From NCBI RefSeq assembly GCF_008728635.1, contig NZ_CP044285.1, forward strand, positions 3,348,001-3,412,000: a stretch of DNA of 64,000 bases, given 5' to 3'. The notes beneath the pieces were generated by a model. It worked only from the letters and a program-made list of their open reading frames with translations. It made no database searches and was not told the DNA's origin. Positions 26,063 through 33,961 of the stretch are shown here, piece after piece (the first letter of the stretch is position 1; each line of letters starts with the position of its first letter). A program made the translations under genes and the position numbers. This stretch comes from Hymenobacter baengnokdamensis. GTDB lineage: Bacteria; Bacteroidota; Bacteroidia; Cytophagales; Hymenobacteraceae.

Positions 26063-26934
26063 TGCAGGACTTACTCTTTACTAAATCAGCACGCAGCAGG
26101 TGGAAAATCAGCTTCCATTTGCTGCTGCTCGTGCTGGCAAATCACTGGGCTGGTGCCCAGTCCCTGCCGGCCGCCGCGCCCTTGTGCATCGGCGAAACCT
26201 TCACGCTGGCATCGAAAGTGTTGGGTGAAACCCGGCACATCAACGTATACTACCCACCGGTTTACCGCGATTCGGCTACCGTGCGGCTGCCGGTTTTATA
26301 CATGCCCGATGGCGGCCTGGCCGAAGATTTTCTGCACGTAGCGGGCCTGGTGCAGGTGCTGGTGGGCAATGGCACCATGCGGCCCTTCATTCTGGTGGGC
26401 ATCGAAAACACGGCCCGGCGCCGTGACCTTACCGGCCCCACTACCCAGGAAGCGGACAGGAAAATCGCGCCCGTCGTGGGCGGCTCGGCCGTGTTTCGGC
26501 AGTTTATCCGCCGCGAGCTGATGCCGGCCGTGCGCCAGCGCTACCGCACTACGGCCGAAACGGCCCTGGTCGGCGAGTCGCTGGCCGGGCTATTCACCGT
26601 CGAAACCCTGCTGCTCGAGCCCGACCTGTTCGATACGTATCTCGCTTTTGACCCTAGCCTGTGGTGGAACAAGGGCGAGCTGGTAAAACAAGCGGCTGCT
26701 ATCGTGCCGGCCTACCACGGCCCCGCCAAAACGCTCTACCTGGCCACCAGCAGCCAGGGCGACCTGGCAGGCACGGCCCGGCTCGCTACTCTCCTGCAAG
26801 CGCCGGCCCGGCCCGAATTTACCTGCTATTATGAGCCGCTGCCGGCCGAAACGCACGCTACTATTTACCATCCGGCCGCGCTGCGCGGCTTTCGCCTGGT
26901 GCTGAAGCCCCGGCCTGTTCCGGCCAAAAAGTAG
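26062..26934 (+). CDS. Exported esterase D/Fes-like alpha/beta hydrolase
   Basis: A 290-residue protein with signal peptide (about 1-32, ending AGAQS). It matches the putative esterase family (Fes/IroE-like): VYYPPVYRDSATVRLPVLYMPDGG, the elbow GESLAGLF with the nucleophilic Ser, and an FDPSLWWN motif. Such enzymes hydrolyse esters, some siderophore or acyl. The start codon overlaps the M2 peptidase stop (TAATG), so both are cotranscribed. The link between peptidase and esterase is unclear. Confidence 0.82.
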   Translation: MQDLLFTKSARSRWKISFHLLLLVLANHWAGAQSLPAAAPLCIGETFTLASKVLGETRHINVYYPPVYRDSATVRLPVLYMPDGGLAEDFLHVAGLVQVLVGNGTMRPFILVGIENTARRRDLTGPTTQEADRKIAPVVGGSAVFRQFIRRELMPAVRQRYRTTAETALVGESLAGLFTVETLLLEPDLFDTYLAFDPSLWWNKGELVKQAAAIVPAYHGPAKTLYLATSSQGDLAGTARLATLLQAPARPEFTCYYEPLPAETHATIYHPAALRGFRLVLKPRPVPAKK

Positions 26935-27006
26935 CTATTGACCTGATTATCTGCTCCCTGAACCCCAGCCTGGAGCAAGATACAGGATTGGCGTTCAGAC
27001 AAAGCA

Positions 27007-27050
27007 GAGGCGCGGTTAATATAGTTAATTAACTATATTAACCGCGCCTC
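27007..27050. terminator. Perfect 44-bp palindrome between convergent genes
   Basis: The 22-base arm GAGGCGCGGTTAATATAGTTAA (27007-27028) is followed directly by its exact complement, with no loop. It has a short A-run on the left and TTT on the right, and lies between the convergent esterase and pirin genes, which suits a bidirectional terminator. Such a long spacer-free palindrome is unusual because it can extrude as a cruciform. Confidence 0.65.
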
Positions 27051-27084
27051 TTTACGCTACCGATAGCCCGGACCCGGGCGGTTG

Positions 27085-27807
27085 CTAATAGTTTGCCTCG
27101 CTGCCCGGTAAGTCAATCAGGATAAACTGGGCATCTTTGGTGGCTTCAATTTCGAGCACGTCTTCGGCGTCGATGCGGGCCTGGTCGCTGGTGCCCAGCT
27201 CGACGCCATTCACATAAATGCTGCCCTGCTTTACGTAAATAAACGTGAGGCGGATAGGAAAGGTCTTAAAGGTCAGCTTTTTGCCGCAATCCAGGTTGCT
27301 CCAGTAAATGGTACTGTTCGAGTTCATGTACACCACGTCTTCGAGCACGCGCTGGCCGGTTACGAGCGGCACCAGCTCATTTTTCTTGCCTTTCAAAAAG
27401 CCCAGGTCTTTCTGCTCGTAGCTGGGCGCGAGCCCTTTCTGGCTGGGAATAAACCAGAGCTGATACAGATGCAGGGGCTTATTCTGGCGGTTCATCTCGC
27501 TGTGGGCCACGCCGGTACCGGCCGTCATGCGCTGCACCTCGCCCGCCGGAATGGCCGTTTGGTTGCCCATGGTATCCTCGTGGCTGACTTCGCCCTCGAG
27601 CACCAGCGTTACAATTTCCATCTCGGAGTGCGGGTGCTGTGGAAAGCCATTTTGCGGGGCCACGGTATCGTCGTTGAACACCCGCAGCGGACCGAAGTGC
27701 ATGTTATTCCGGTCGAAATAATCGGCAAACGAAAACAGGAAATACGAGCTGAGCCAGGCCACGGGAGCAGCATGGTGGCGGTCGGCAGCGGCAATATAGG
27801 CTATCAT
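27085..27807 (-). CDS. Pirin-family bicupin (YhhW-like)
   Basis: A 240-residue protein with the pirin N-terminal cupin: FGPLRVFNDD, then HPHSEMEIVTLVLEGEVSHEDTMGN and GEVQRMTAGTGVAHSEMN, including the metal-binding His pairs and Glu. The second cupin is shorter and ends in LIDLPG. YhhW and other pirins have quercetinase activity, and some act as redox regulators; which applies here is unknown. It is a single-gene unit facing the esterase. Confidence 0.9.
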   Translation of the reverse strand: MIAYIAAADRHHAAPVAWLSSYFLFSFADYFDRNNMHFGPLRVFNDDTVAPQNGFPQHPHSEMEIVTLVLEGEVSHEDTMGNQTAIPAGEVQRMTAGTGVAHSEMNRQNKPLHLYQLWFIPSQKGLAPSYEQKDLGFLKGKKNELVPLVTGQRVLEDVVYMNSNSTIYWSNLDCGKKLTFKTFPIRLTFIYVKQGSIYVNGVELGTSDQARIDAEDVLEIEATKDAQFILIDLPGSEANY

Positions 27808-28191
27808 AAGGTCAGAGGAGGGAAAAGGTGTTTGGGATTAGACCGCGTGAAAGTAACGGGCTTAAAACTGCGAAGTCGTTACCGGGGTTGCCCGCCCCGC
27901 AGCGGCGGCTATGCGACGAGGCAGGCAGGCGTCTTCTTTTTATCCAAAAATTTTTCTTCCGAAGCAGCTGACCTACCTGCAAACGTTTGTGGAAAGGGAG
28001 GTGAGCAAAAAACTTCTTACAGTTCATTTAAAGGCCTAAAAATAGTATAAAAGCCGGTTAATTAGCAGGTCACTTCATGCAACAATCATTTAACAGCCTT
28101 TCAGCCTTTGGCAAAAAAAATCCAAATTTTATAGTGGTAAAGCGCGGAATTTCCGTTAACATTGCGGCCTACCTTTCCCACCCAAACCAAC
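27808..28191. other. Gene-free 5' region of the first alpha-amylase
   Basis: No gene found. The 384-bp divergent spacer carries the pirin promoter on one side and the amylase regulatory region on the other. It is AT-rich in its right half and contains a LacI-family-type palindrome at 27980-27989 and a TACCTTTC -7-like box at 28170-28177, 15 bp upstream of the amylase ATG. Confidence 0.55.
27980..27989. promoter_or_regulatory. CAAACGTTTG palindrome, candidate LacI-family operator
   Basis: The 10-bp perfect palindrome CAAACGTTTG with a central CG matches the core of LacI/GalR-family operators (for example the PurR-type GCAAACGTTTGC). It lies 203 bp upstream of the amylase start. Bacterial starch genes are often governed by LacI-type regulators, which makes the fit plausible. 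No regulator gene lies in the window. Confidence 0.4.
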
Positions 28192-29976
28192 ATGCTAACA
28201 CCCCTACCCGGGGCCACGCGCCTGACTGGCGCGCTGGCTCTGCTATTACTAGCGGGCTGCGCCAAGGAGGCGGCAGCCCCCAGCGCCCCGGACACGCCGA
28301 GCGCGACTTCTTCCAACGCCTCGGCGGTGCCGGGCACCATGATGCAGGGCTTTTACTGGGACGTGCCCCAGAGCACCAGCGGCCAGACCTGGTGGCAGGT
28401 GCTCGGCGGCCAGGCGGCTGAGCTGAGCGCGGCCGGCATCACCGCCATGTGGCTGCCCCCGGCTTATAAAGGCGCGGCCGGCGGCTACGACGACGGCTAC
28501 GGGGTGTACGACCGCTACGACCTGGGCGAGTTCAACCAGAAAGGCTCGGTGGCCACCCGCTACGGCACGCTGGCCCAGCTGCAAAGCTGCGTCTCGGCGC
28601 TGCACGGCAAGGGCATCCAGGTCTACGAAGACATGGTCATGAACCACTTCATGGGCGCCGATGCCCAGGAGAGCTTCACCTACAACGGCACCAACTACAA
28701 CGTCTGGACCAGCTTTACCTACCCGGCCCGGGCCAACAAGTACAGCACTTACCAGTGGCACTACTACAACTTCAACGGGGCCCAGCAGGCCCCGAATAAC
28801 GGCTGGTACCAGTGGAACCCCTGGGATTTTCAGCCCTACAACAACGGCGACGCCTACGACAACCTCATGGGCTGCGAAGTGCGCTATGCCGACGTGAACC
28901 AGGTCAATGAGACGGTGAAGTGGGGCAACTGGATGACCACCACCCTGGGCCTGGACGGCTACCGCATCGACGCCGGCAAGCACATGCTCACTTCTTTTCT
29001 CAATACCTGGTTCGACCAGGTGAAGGGCTCGCGCTTTGCCGTGAGTGAAGTATGGTTCAACAGCGTAAGCGAGCTGAACAGCTACGCCTCGGCTACGGGC
29101 GGGCGCACGAGCCTGTTCGACGTGCCGCTGCACTACACCTTCAAGGCCATGAGCGATGGTAACGGCTCGTGGGACATGCGCGGGCTCGAGTTTGCCGGCT
29201 TCACCGAGTCAAACGGACCGCTGTCAGTGTCGTTCGTCGATAACCACGACACCGATAACCAGGGGGGCTTGTACTCGCCCATCGTCAATCTGAAGATGCT
29301 GGCCTACGCCTACATCCTGATGCGCGAGAAGGGCTACCCCTGCGTCTTCTACAAAGACTACTACAACTACGGCCTCGGCGCCCAGATTAAAACCCTGAAC
29401 CTCATCCGCCAGGCCCACGCCTACGGCTCGGGCTACGAGTATACCAGCGCCGATGACGCCGATGTGTACGCTTACTCGCGCGCCGGTGACGCCAGCCATA
29501 CCGGCCTGCTCACGCTGCTCAACGACGGCAGCAGCAACGCCACCAAGACGCTCACCACACCCTTCAAAAACGCGACGCTCACCGACCTCACCGGCAACAC
29601 GGCCGGCACGGTAACCACGGATGCGAATGGCACCGGCACGTTTGCCGTTAACTCGCGCTCCTACGCGGTGTGGGTGCCCCAGCCAACTACGGCCGTAACG
29701 TTCAACATCAACTACAGCAACACGGTATCGGGCCAGAACCTGTACATCGTGGGCAGCACCGGCCAGCTTGGCTCCTGGAACACGGCCAACGCCATTCAGC
29801 TGAGCGGCGCGGCTTTCCCCAACTGGTCGGTAACCCTGCCCTTGACCGCCGGCATCGGCGTGCAGTACAAGTACTTCCGCAAAGACGGCTCGGGCAATAT
29901 CCTCTGGGAAAACGACCCCAACAACTCGCTCACGCCAGCCGGCACTACCCAAACGGTAACCGACACCTGGCACTAA
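28192..29976 (+). CDS. GH13 alpha-amylase lipoprotein with C-terminal CBM20
   Basis: The 594-residue protein has a lipobox (LLLAGC). The GH13 barrel contains predicted catalytic residues D260 (GYRIDAG), E286 (VSEVWF) and D353 (VDNHDTD). The C-terminal 100 residues (from AVTFNINYSNT, with GSTGQLGSWN) form a starch-binding CBM20 domain. It should hydrolyse alpha-1,4 glucans at the cell surface or periplasm. It is the first of two tandem paralogues, followed by a terminator and then the second copy. Residues 93-265 are encoded by DNA identical to the second copy. Confidence 0.95.
   Translation: MLTPLPGATRLTGALALLLLAGCAKEAAAPSAPDTPSATSSNASAVPGTMMQGFYWDVPQSTSGQTWWQVLGGQAAELSAAGITAMWLPPAYKGAAGGYDDGYGVYDRYDLGEFNQKGSVATRYGTLAQLQSCVSALHGKGIQVYEDMVMNHFMGADAQESFTYNGTNYNVWTSFTYPARANKYSTYQWHYYNFNGAQQAPNNGWYQWNPWDFQPYNNGDAYDNLMGCEVRYADVNQVNETVKWGNWMTTTLGLDGYRIDAGKHMLTSFLNTWFDQVKGSRFAVSEVWFNSVSELNSYASATGGRTSLFDVPLHYTFKAMSDGNGSWDMRGLEFAGFTESNGPLSVSFVDNHDTDNQGGLYSPIVNLKMLAYAYILMREKGYPCVFYKDYYNYGLGAQIKTLNLIRQAHAYGSGYEYTSADDADVYAYSRAGDASHTGLLTLLNDGSSNATKTLTTPFKNATLTDLTGNTAGTVTTDANGTGTFAVNSRSYAVWVPQPTTAVTFNINYSNTVSGQNLYIVGSTGQLGSWNTANAIQLSGAAFPNWSVTLPLTAGIGVQYKYFRKDGSGNILWENDPNNSLTPAGTTQTVTDTWH
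28468..28988 (+). repeat. 521-bp segment identical to 30314-30834 (amylase 1 copy)
   Basis: All 521 bases, including synonymous sites, match the second amylase at constant offset 1846. The tract ends sharply at T/C differences at 28467 and 28989, beyond which the two genes differ at many third positions. A sharply bounded identical tract in otherwise diverged paralogues indicates recent gene conversion. Confidence 0.9.
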
Positions 29977-29986
29977 TTTTTTTACC

Positions 29987-30007
29987 GGACCGGCAAGTTG
30001 CCGGTCC
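29987..30007 (+). terminator. Terminator of amylase 1
   Basis: GGACCGGCAA and TTGCCGGTCC form a 10-bp stem (29987-29996 and 29998-30007), followed by GCTTTTTCTTTT. It lies 10 bp after the CBM20-amylase stop and 33 bp before the second amylase ATG, so it could reduce readthrough into the second gene. Confidence 0.8.
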
Positions 30008-30040
30008 GCTTTTTCTTTTCCCCACCCAATTCTCTTTTTA

Positions 30041-31531
30041 ATGTCTCATTTTTTACGAGGCGCTACCCGCGCATCGCTGGCGGCCACGCTTTTGCTGGCT
30101 GCCTGCGCCAAGGAGTCGACGACTCCGACCACTCCCAGCCCTACTGCCTTAAGCAGCAGCAATGCCACTGCCGTCAATGGCGTGATGCTCCAGGGCTTTT
30201 ACTGGGACGTGCCCCAGAGCACCAGCGGCCAGACCTGGTGGCAGGTGCTCGGCGGCAAAGCCACGGAGTTTAACACCGCCGGCTTTACGGCTGTGTGGCT
30301 GCCGCCGGCATACAAAGGCGCGGCCGGCGGCTACGACGACGGCTACGGGGTGTACGACCGCTACGACCTGGGCGAGTTCAACCAGAAAGGCTCGGTGGCC
30401 ACCCGCTACGGCACGCTGGCCCAGCTGCAAAGCTGCGTCTCGGCGCTGCACGGCAAGGGCATCCAGGTCTACGAAGACATGGTCATGAACCACTTCATGG
30501 GCGCCGATGCCCAGGAGAGCTTCACCTACAACGGCACCAACTACAACGTCTGGACCAGCTTTACCTACCCGGCCCGGGCCAACAAGTACAGCACTTACCA
30601 GTGGCACTACTACAACTTCAACGGGGCCCAGCAGGCCCCGAATAACGGCTGGTACCAGTGGAACCCCTGGGATTTTCAGCCCTACAACAACGGCGACGCC
30701 TACGACAACCTCATGGGCTGCGAAGTGCGCTATGCCGACGTGAACCAGGTCAATGAGACGGTGAAGTGGGGCAACTGGATGACCACCACCCTGGGCCTGG
30801 ACGGCTACCGCATCGACGCCGGCAAGCACATGCTTACCTCCTTCCTGAACACGTGGTTCGACAACGTGAAAAGCACGCGCTTTGCCGTGAGTGAGGTGTG
30901 GTTCAACAGCGTAAGCGAGCTTCAGAGCTATATTTCCTCGACGGGCGGGCGCACGAGCCTGTTTGACGTGCCGCTGCACTACACCTTCAAGGCCATGAGC
31001 GATGGTAACGGCTCGTGGGATATGCGCGGGCTCGAGTTTGCCGGCCTCACCGAAGCCGACGGCGTGCACTCCGTGTCGTTCGTTGATAACCACGACACCG
31101 ACAACCCCGGCGGCTTGTACTCGCCGGTGGCCAACCTCAAGCAGCTGGCCTACGCCTACATCCTGATGCGCGAGAAGGGTTACCCCTGCGTTTTCTACAA
31201 AGACTACTACAACTACGGCCTCGGTGCCCAGATTAAAACGTTGATGGGCATTCGCAAGGCCAATGCTTACGGCGCCTCCTACGAATATACCAGCATTGAT
31301 GATGCCGACTATTACGCTTACTCGCGCGCCGGCGACTCTACCCACAAGGGCCTGATGCTGGTGCTCAACGACGGCGGCAGCACCCAGAGCCGGGGCATTA
31401 CCTCGCCCTTTAAAAGCGCCACGCTCACCGACAAAACCGGCAACTACAGCGGTACTATCACTACCGATGCCAACGGCTACGGCAACTTCCCGGTCAACAG
31501 CCGCAGCTGGTCGGTGTGGGTGCCCAACTAA
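30041..31531 (+). CDS. GH13 alpha-amylase lipoprotein, no starch-binding domain
   Basis: A 496-residue paralogue of the preceding gene, with its own lipobox (LLLAACAK) and all three catalytic motifs (GYRIDAG, VSEVWF, VDNHDTD). It ends right after the C-terminal beta domain (SRSWSVWVPN), lacking CBM20. Loss or gain of that domain is the main structural difference and suggests one enzyme for insoluble or bound starch and one for soluble oligosaccharides; that is inference. The tandem arrangement and shared tract show common origin by duplication. Confidence 0.95.
   Translation: MSHFLRGATRASLAATLLLAACAKESTTPTTPSPTALSSSNATAVNGVMLQGFYWDVPQSTSGQTWWQVLGGKATEFNTAGFTAVWLPPAYKGAAGGYDDGYGVYDRYDLGEFNQKGSVATRYGTLAQLQSCVSALHGKGIQVYEDMVMNHFMGADAQESFTYNGTNYNVWTSFTYPARANKYSTYQWHYYNFNGAQQAPNNGWYQWNPWDFQPYNNGDAYDNLMGCEVRYADVNQVNETVKWGNWMTTTLGLDGYRIDAGKHMLTSFLNTWFDNVKSTRFAVSEVWFNSVSELQSYISSTGGRTSLFDVPLHYTFKAMSDGNGSWDMRGLEFAGLTEADGVHSVSFVDNHDTDNPGGLYSPVANLKQLAYAYILMREKGYPCVFYKDYYNYGLGAQIKTLMGIRKANAYGASYEYTSIDDADYYAYSRAGDSTHKGLMLVLNDGGSTQSRGITSPFKSATLTDKTGNYSGTITTDANGYGNFPVNSRSWSVWVPN
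30314..30834 (+). repeat. 521-bp segment identical to 28468-28988 (amylase 2 copy)
   Basis: Reciprocal copy of the conversion tract in the upstream amylase. It spans the N-terminal half of the barrel up to the first catalytic Asp motif. Confidence 0.9.
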
Positions 31532-31576
31532 CTGCTCCTGAAGGCGAAAGCATGAGCTACCTATATTAGCCGGCCG

Positions 31577-31603
31577 TAGCGCAAACTTTCGTGGTTTGCG
31601 CTA
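31577..31603 (+). terminator. Hairpin after amylase 2
   Basis: TAGCGCAAAC (31577-31586) and GTTTGCGCTA (31594-31603) form a perfect 10-bp stem with a 7-base loop. No long U-run follows. A second hairpin (AAACTGCCCC... at 31629-31644 with its complement at 31660-31673) lies just upstream of aspA. One or both end amylase transcription. Confidence 0.6.
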
Positions 31604-31735
31604 TTCCCCCTGGCTTAAGCTTAGCGACCAAACTGCCCCCTGCCCCCGCCATTTCGGCCGGCAGGGGCAGTTTACGTTATAGTTCAACTTACTTTGCGGC
31701 GGCTTCCCACCCACTCACCTCCCCTGCTTCTCTCC

Positions 31736-33160
31736 ATGATTGTTACTACCCCCACGCAAGCTACCCGCCTCGAACACGATTTTCTGGGCGAAATGGCTAT
31801 TCCGGATAATGTTTACTACGGCATCCAAACCTTAAGAGCATTAGAAAACTTCTATATTACCGGAATACCCATACGCACCGAGCCGCTGTTTGTGCAGGCG
31901 CTGGCATTTGTCAAGAAAGGGGCGGCGCTGGCCAACAAGGAGCTGGGCGTGCTCGACCCCACCATTGCCGACTTCATTGCCCGGGCCTGCGACCGCGTGG
32001 CCGGCGGCGAGTTCGACAATCAGTTTCTGACCGACATGATTCAGGGCGGGGCCGGCACCTCCGTTAACATGAACGCCAATGAGGTAATTGCCAACGTGGC
32101 CCTCGAAATGATGGGTCACCAGAAGGGCGACTACCAGTACTGCCACCCCAACAACCACGTCAACTGCTCGCAAAGCACCAACGACGCCTACCCCACGGCT
32201 TTCCGCATTGCGCTCAACAACAAGCTCGCCGGCTACCGCGACACGCTGGCCGAGCTGGCCGATGCTTTTTTTGCAAAGGGCCAGGAGTTTCACAACGTGC
32301 TCAAAATGGGCCGCACCCAGCTCCAGGATGCCGTGCCGATGAGCATGGGCGATGAGTTTAACGCCTTCGCCACCAACCTGCGCGAGGAGCTGCTGCGCAT
32401 CGACGACTCGCGCCGGCTCATCTCCGAAATTAACATGGGTGCCACGGCCATCGGCACGGCCGTGAACACGCCGCCCGGCTACGCGGGCCTTGTAACCCAG
32501 CACCTGCGTACTATTACCGGCCTCGACCTGAGCCTGGCCGGCGACCTCATCGAAGCTACCTACGATACCGGGGCCTACGTGCAGCTCTCGGGCGTGCTCA
32601 AGCGCACCGCCGTGAAGCTGAGCAAGATATGCAACGACCTGCGCCTGCTGGCTTCGGGCCCGCGCGCCGGCTTGTTTGAAATCAACCTGCCGCCCCTGCA
32701 GCCCGGCTCCAGCATCATGCCCGGCAAGGTAAACCCCGTAGTGCCCGAGGTGGTAAACCAGACGGCCTTCTACGTTATCGGGGCCGACCTCACCGTGACC
32801 ATGGCTGCCGAGGCGGGCCAGCTGCAGCTCAATGTGATGGAGCCGGTTATCTCGTTCGCGCTGTTTACCAGCATCTCCTACATGACCAACGCCTGCCGCA
32901 CGCTGCGCGAAAAATGCGTGCTCGGCATCACCGCCAACGCGGCCCACGCCGCCAGTATGGTGTACAACAGCATCGGCATTGTAACGCAGCTCAACCCCGT
33001 GCTCGGCTACGAAACCAGCGCCAGCATCGCCAAAGAAGCCCTGGCCACCGGCAAGTCGGTCCACGACATCGCCGTAACCGAGCGCGCATTGCTGACCCAG
33101 GAGAAGTGGGACGAGATTTTCACGTTTGAGAACCTTATCCGCCCGGTGTTTATGAAGTAA
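31736..33160 (+). CDS. aspA: Aspartate ammonia-lyase
   Basis: The 474-residue protein belongs to the fumarase/aspartase superfamily. It shows the GSSIMPGKVNP signature loop, with the catalytic Ser, and conserved CSQSTNDAYPTA and MGRTQLQDAVP motifs. It converts aspartate to fumarate and ammonia in the cytoplasm. Aspartase is favoured over fumarase by the LGEMAIPDNVYYGIQT N-terminus. The selected ATG (31736) keeps a normal N-terminus. It stands alone and is followed by a palindromic repeat immediately after the stop. Confidence 0.9.
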   Translation: MIVTTPTQATRLEHDFLGEMAIPDNVYYGIQTLRALENFYITGIPIRTEPLFVQALAFVKKGAALANKELGVLDPTIADFIARACDRVAGGEFDNQFLTDMIQGGAGTSVNMNANEVIANVALEMMGHQKGDYQYCHPNNHVNCSQSTNDAYPTAFRIALNNKLAGYRDTLAELADAFFAKGQEFHNVLKMGRTQLQDAVPMSMGDEFNAFATNLREELLRIDDSRRLISEINMGATAIGTAVNTPPGYAGLVTQHLRTITGLDLSLAGDLIEATYDTGAYVQLSGVLKRTAVKLSKICNDLRLLASGPRAGLFEINLPPLQPGSSIMPGKVNPVVPEVVNQTAFYVIGADLTVTMAAEAGQLQLNVMEPVISFALFTSISYMTNACRTLREKCVLGITANAAHAASMVYNSIGIVTQLNPVLGYETSASIAKEALATGKSVHDIAVTERALLTQEKWDEIFTFENLIRPVFMK

Positions 33161-33242
33161 CAGTAGCGTGGACTCCGTGAGTCCGCGCGTGGAAACGTTG
33201 CCCAACGACGCCACGCACGGACTCGCGGCGTCCGCGCTACTG
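33161..33242. repeat. GTAGCG-type palindromic repeat, copy 2
   Basis: Arms of 32 bases (33161-33192 and 33211-33242) pair with four mismatches around an 18-base loop, the same loop length as the copy at 22955. The arms share GTAGCGTGG and GTCCGCGCGTGG with it. It lies between the convergent aspA and DUF3109 genes and may also terminate both. Confidence 0.85.
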
Positions 33243-33812
33243 TTACGCCGTCGGATTTTCAATCTCCCGCGCCAGCTCGGCGTACCAGGCCGCGCCGTAC
33301 TTGCGCTCCAGCGGCTCCTGCAAAAACTTATAGACCGGCACCCCCAGCTTGGCCCCAAACGAGCAGGCCGGCGAGCAAATGTCCCAGCGGTCGTAGTTGA
33401 GCGCCTCGAAGCCCTCGTACTTCGTGATGCGAATCGGGTACAGGTGGCAGCTGATGGGCTTCTTAAACGTGGTAGCGCCCGCCAGATACGCCTGCTCGAT
33501 GCCGCACTTCAGAATGCCGCGCTCGTCGTAGAGGGCGTAGGCGCACTCGCGGTCGTTGATAGTGGTGGTGCTATAATCGCCCTCCCAGTCTTCAATATAA
33601 AGCCCCTGAGCGGCAATGGCCTGCTTGCCGGCCTCAGTCAGAAAAGGCTCAATCTTCGGGTATTCGCTCTTGAGAATCTCCAGCTCGGCCAGCTCCAGCG
33701 GCGCGCCCAGGTCGCCCTCCACGCAGCAGGCGCCCTGGCAGGCCTCGAGGTTGCAGACAAAGAAATTCTCCGCTACGTCGTCGGAAATAACGGTATTTTG
33801 GATAACAATCAT
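33243..33812 (-). CDS. DUF3109 cysteine-rich protein
   Basis: The 189-residue protein has a conserved Cys set: [11 protein letters not shown] near the N-terminus, then [23 protein letters not shown] and DICSPAC. This is the DUF3109 pattern, related to the YkgJ-type CxxCxxCC families thought to bind a metal or Fe-S cluster. Its role is unknown. I selected the ATG at 33812 since the upstream frame adds 36 unlikely residues. A TATCTTTG box on the minus strand (33893-33900) supports this start with an 80-nt leader. Confidence 0.88.
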   Translation of the reverse strand: MIVIQNTVISDDVAENFFVCNLEACQGACCVEGDLGAPLELAELEILKSEYPKIEPFLTEAGKQAIAAQGLYIEDWEGDYSTTTINDRECAYALYDERGILKCGIEQAYLAGATTFKKPISCHLYPIRITKYEGFEALNYDRWDICSPACSFGAKLGVPVYKFLQEPLERKYGAAWYAELAREIENPTA

Positions 33813-33892
33813 AACGCAAAGCGAATTTATCGACAATAGAAAGCCGTTAGTAAAGCGCCAGCGGGTAGCCGCGCTGCCTAAAATTGGTAGCA

Positions 33893-33930
33893 CAAAGATA
33901 CCGCCCTCCCACCCTGCCAACTTATCTTTG
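33893..33930. promoter_or_regulatory. Divergent -7 boxes for DUF3109 and the UvrD-type helicase
   Basis: TATCTTTG occurs on the plus strand at 33923-33930 (31 bp before the helicase ATG) and, inverted, on the minus strand at 33893-33900 (80 bp before the DUF3109 ATG). Both match TAnnTTTG exactly. On the minus strand a TTG lies 17 bp upstream of the box, close to the usual -33 spacing. Confidence 0.6.
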
Positions 33931-33961
33931 TCAGCTAGCCGCCCTCCGGCGGACTTTTCGT

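Noticed and set aside
28249..31345. Long antisense frames opposite both amylase genes
   Set aside because: They mirror codon bias of the amylases, and are similar to each other only because the sense strands share an identical tract.
31841..33358. 505-codon open frame antisense to aspA and part of DUF3109
   Set aside because: It overlaps two well-supported genes, is rich in Gly/Val/His/Gln, and shows no motif or start context.
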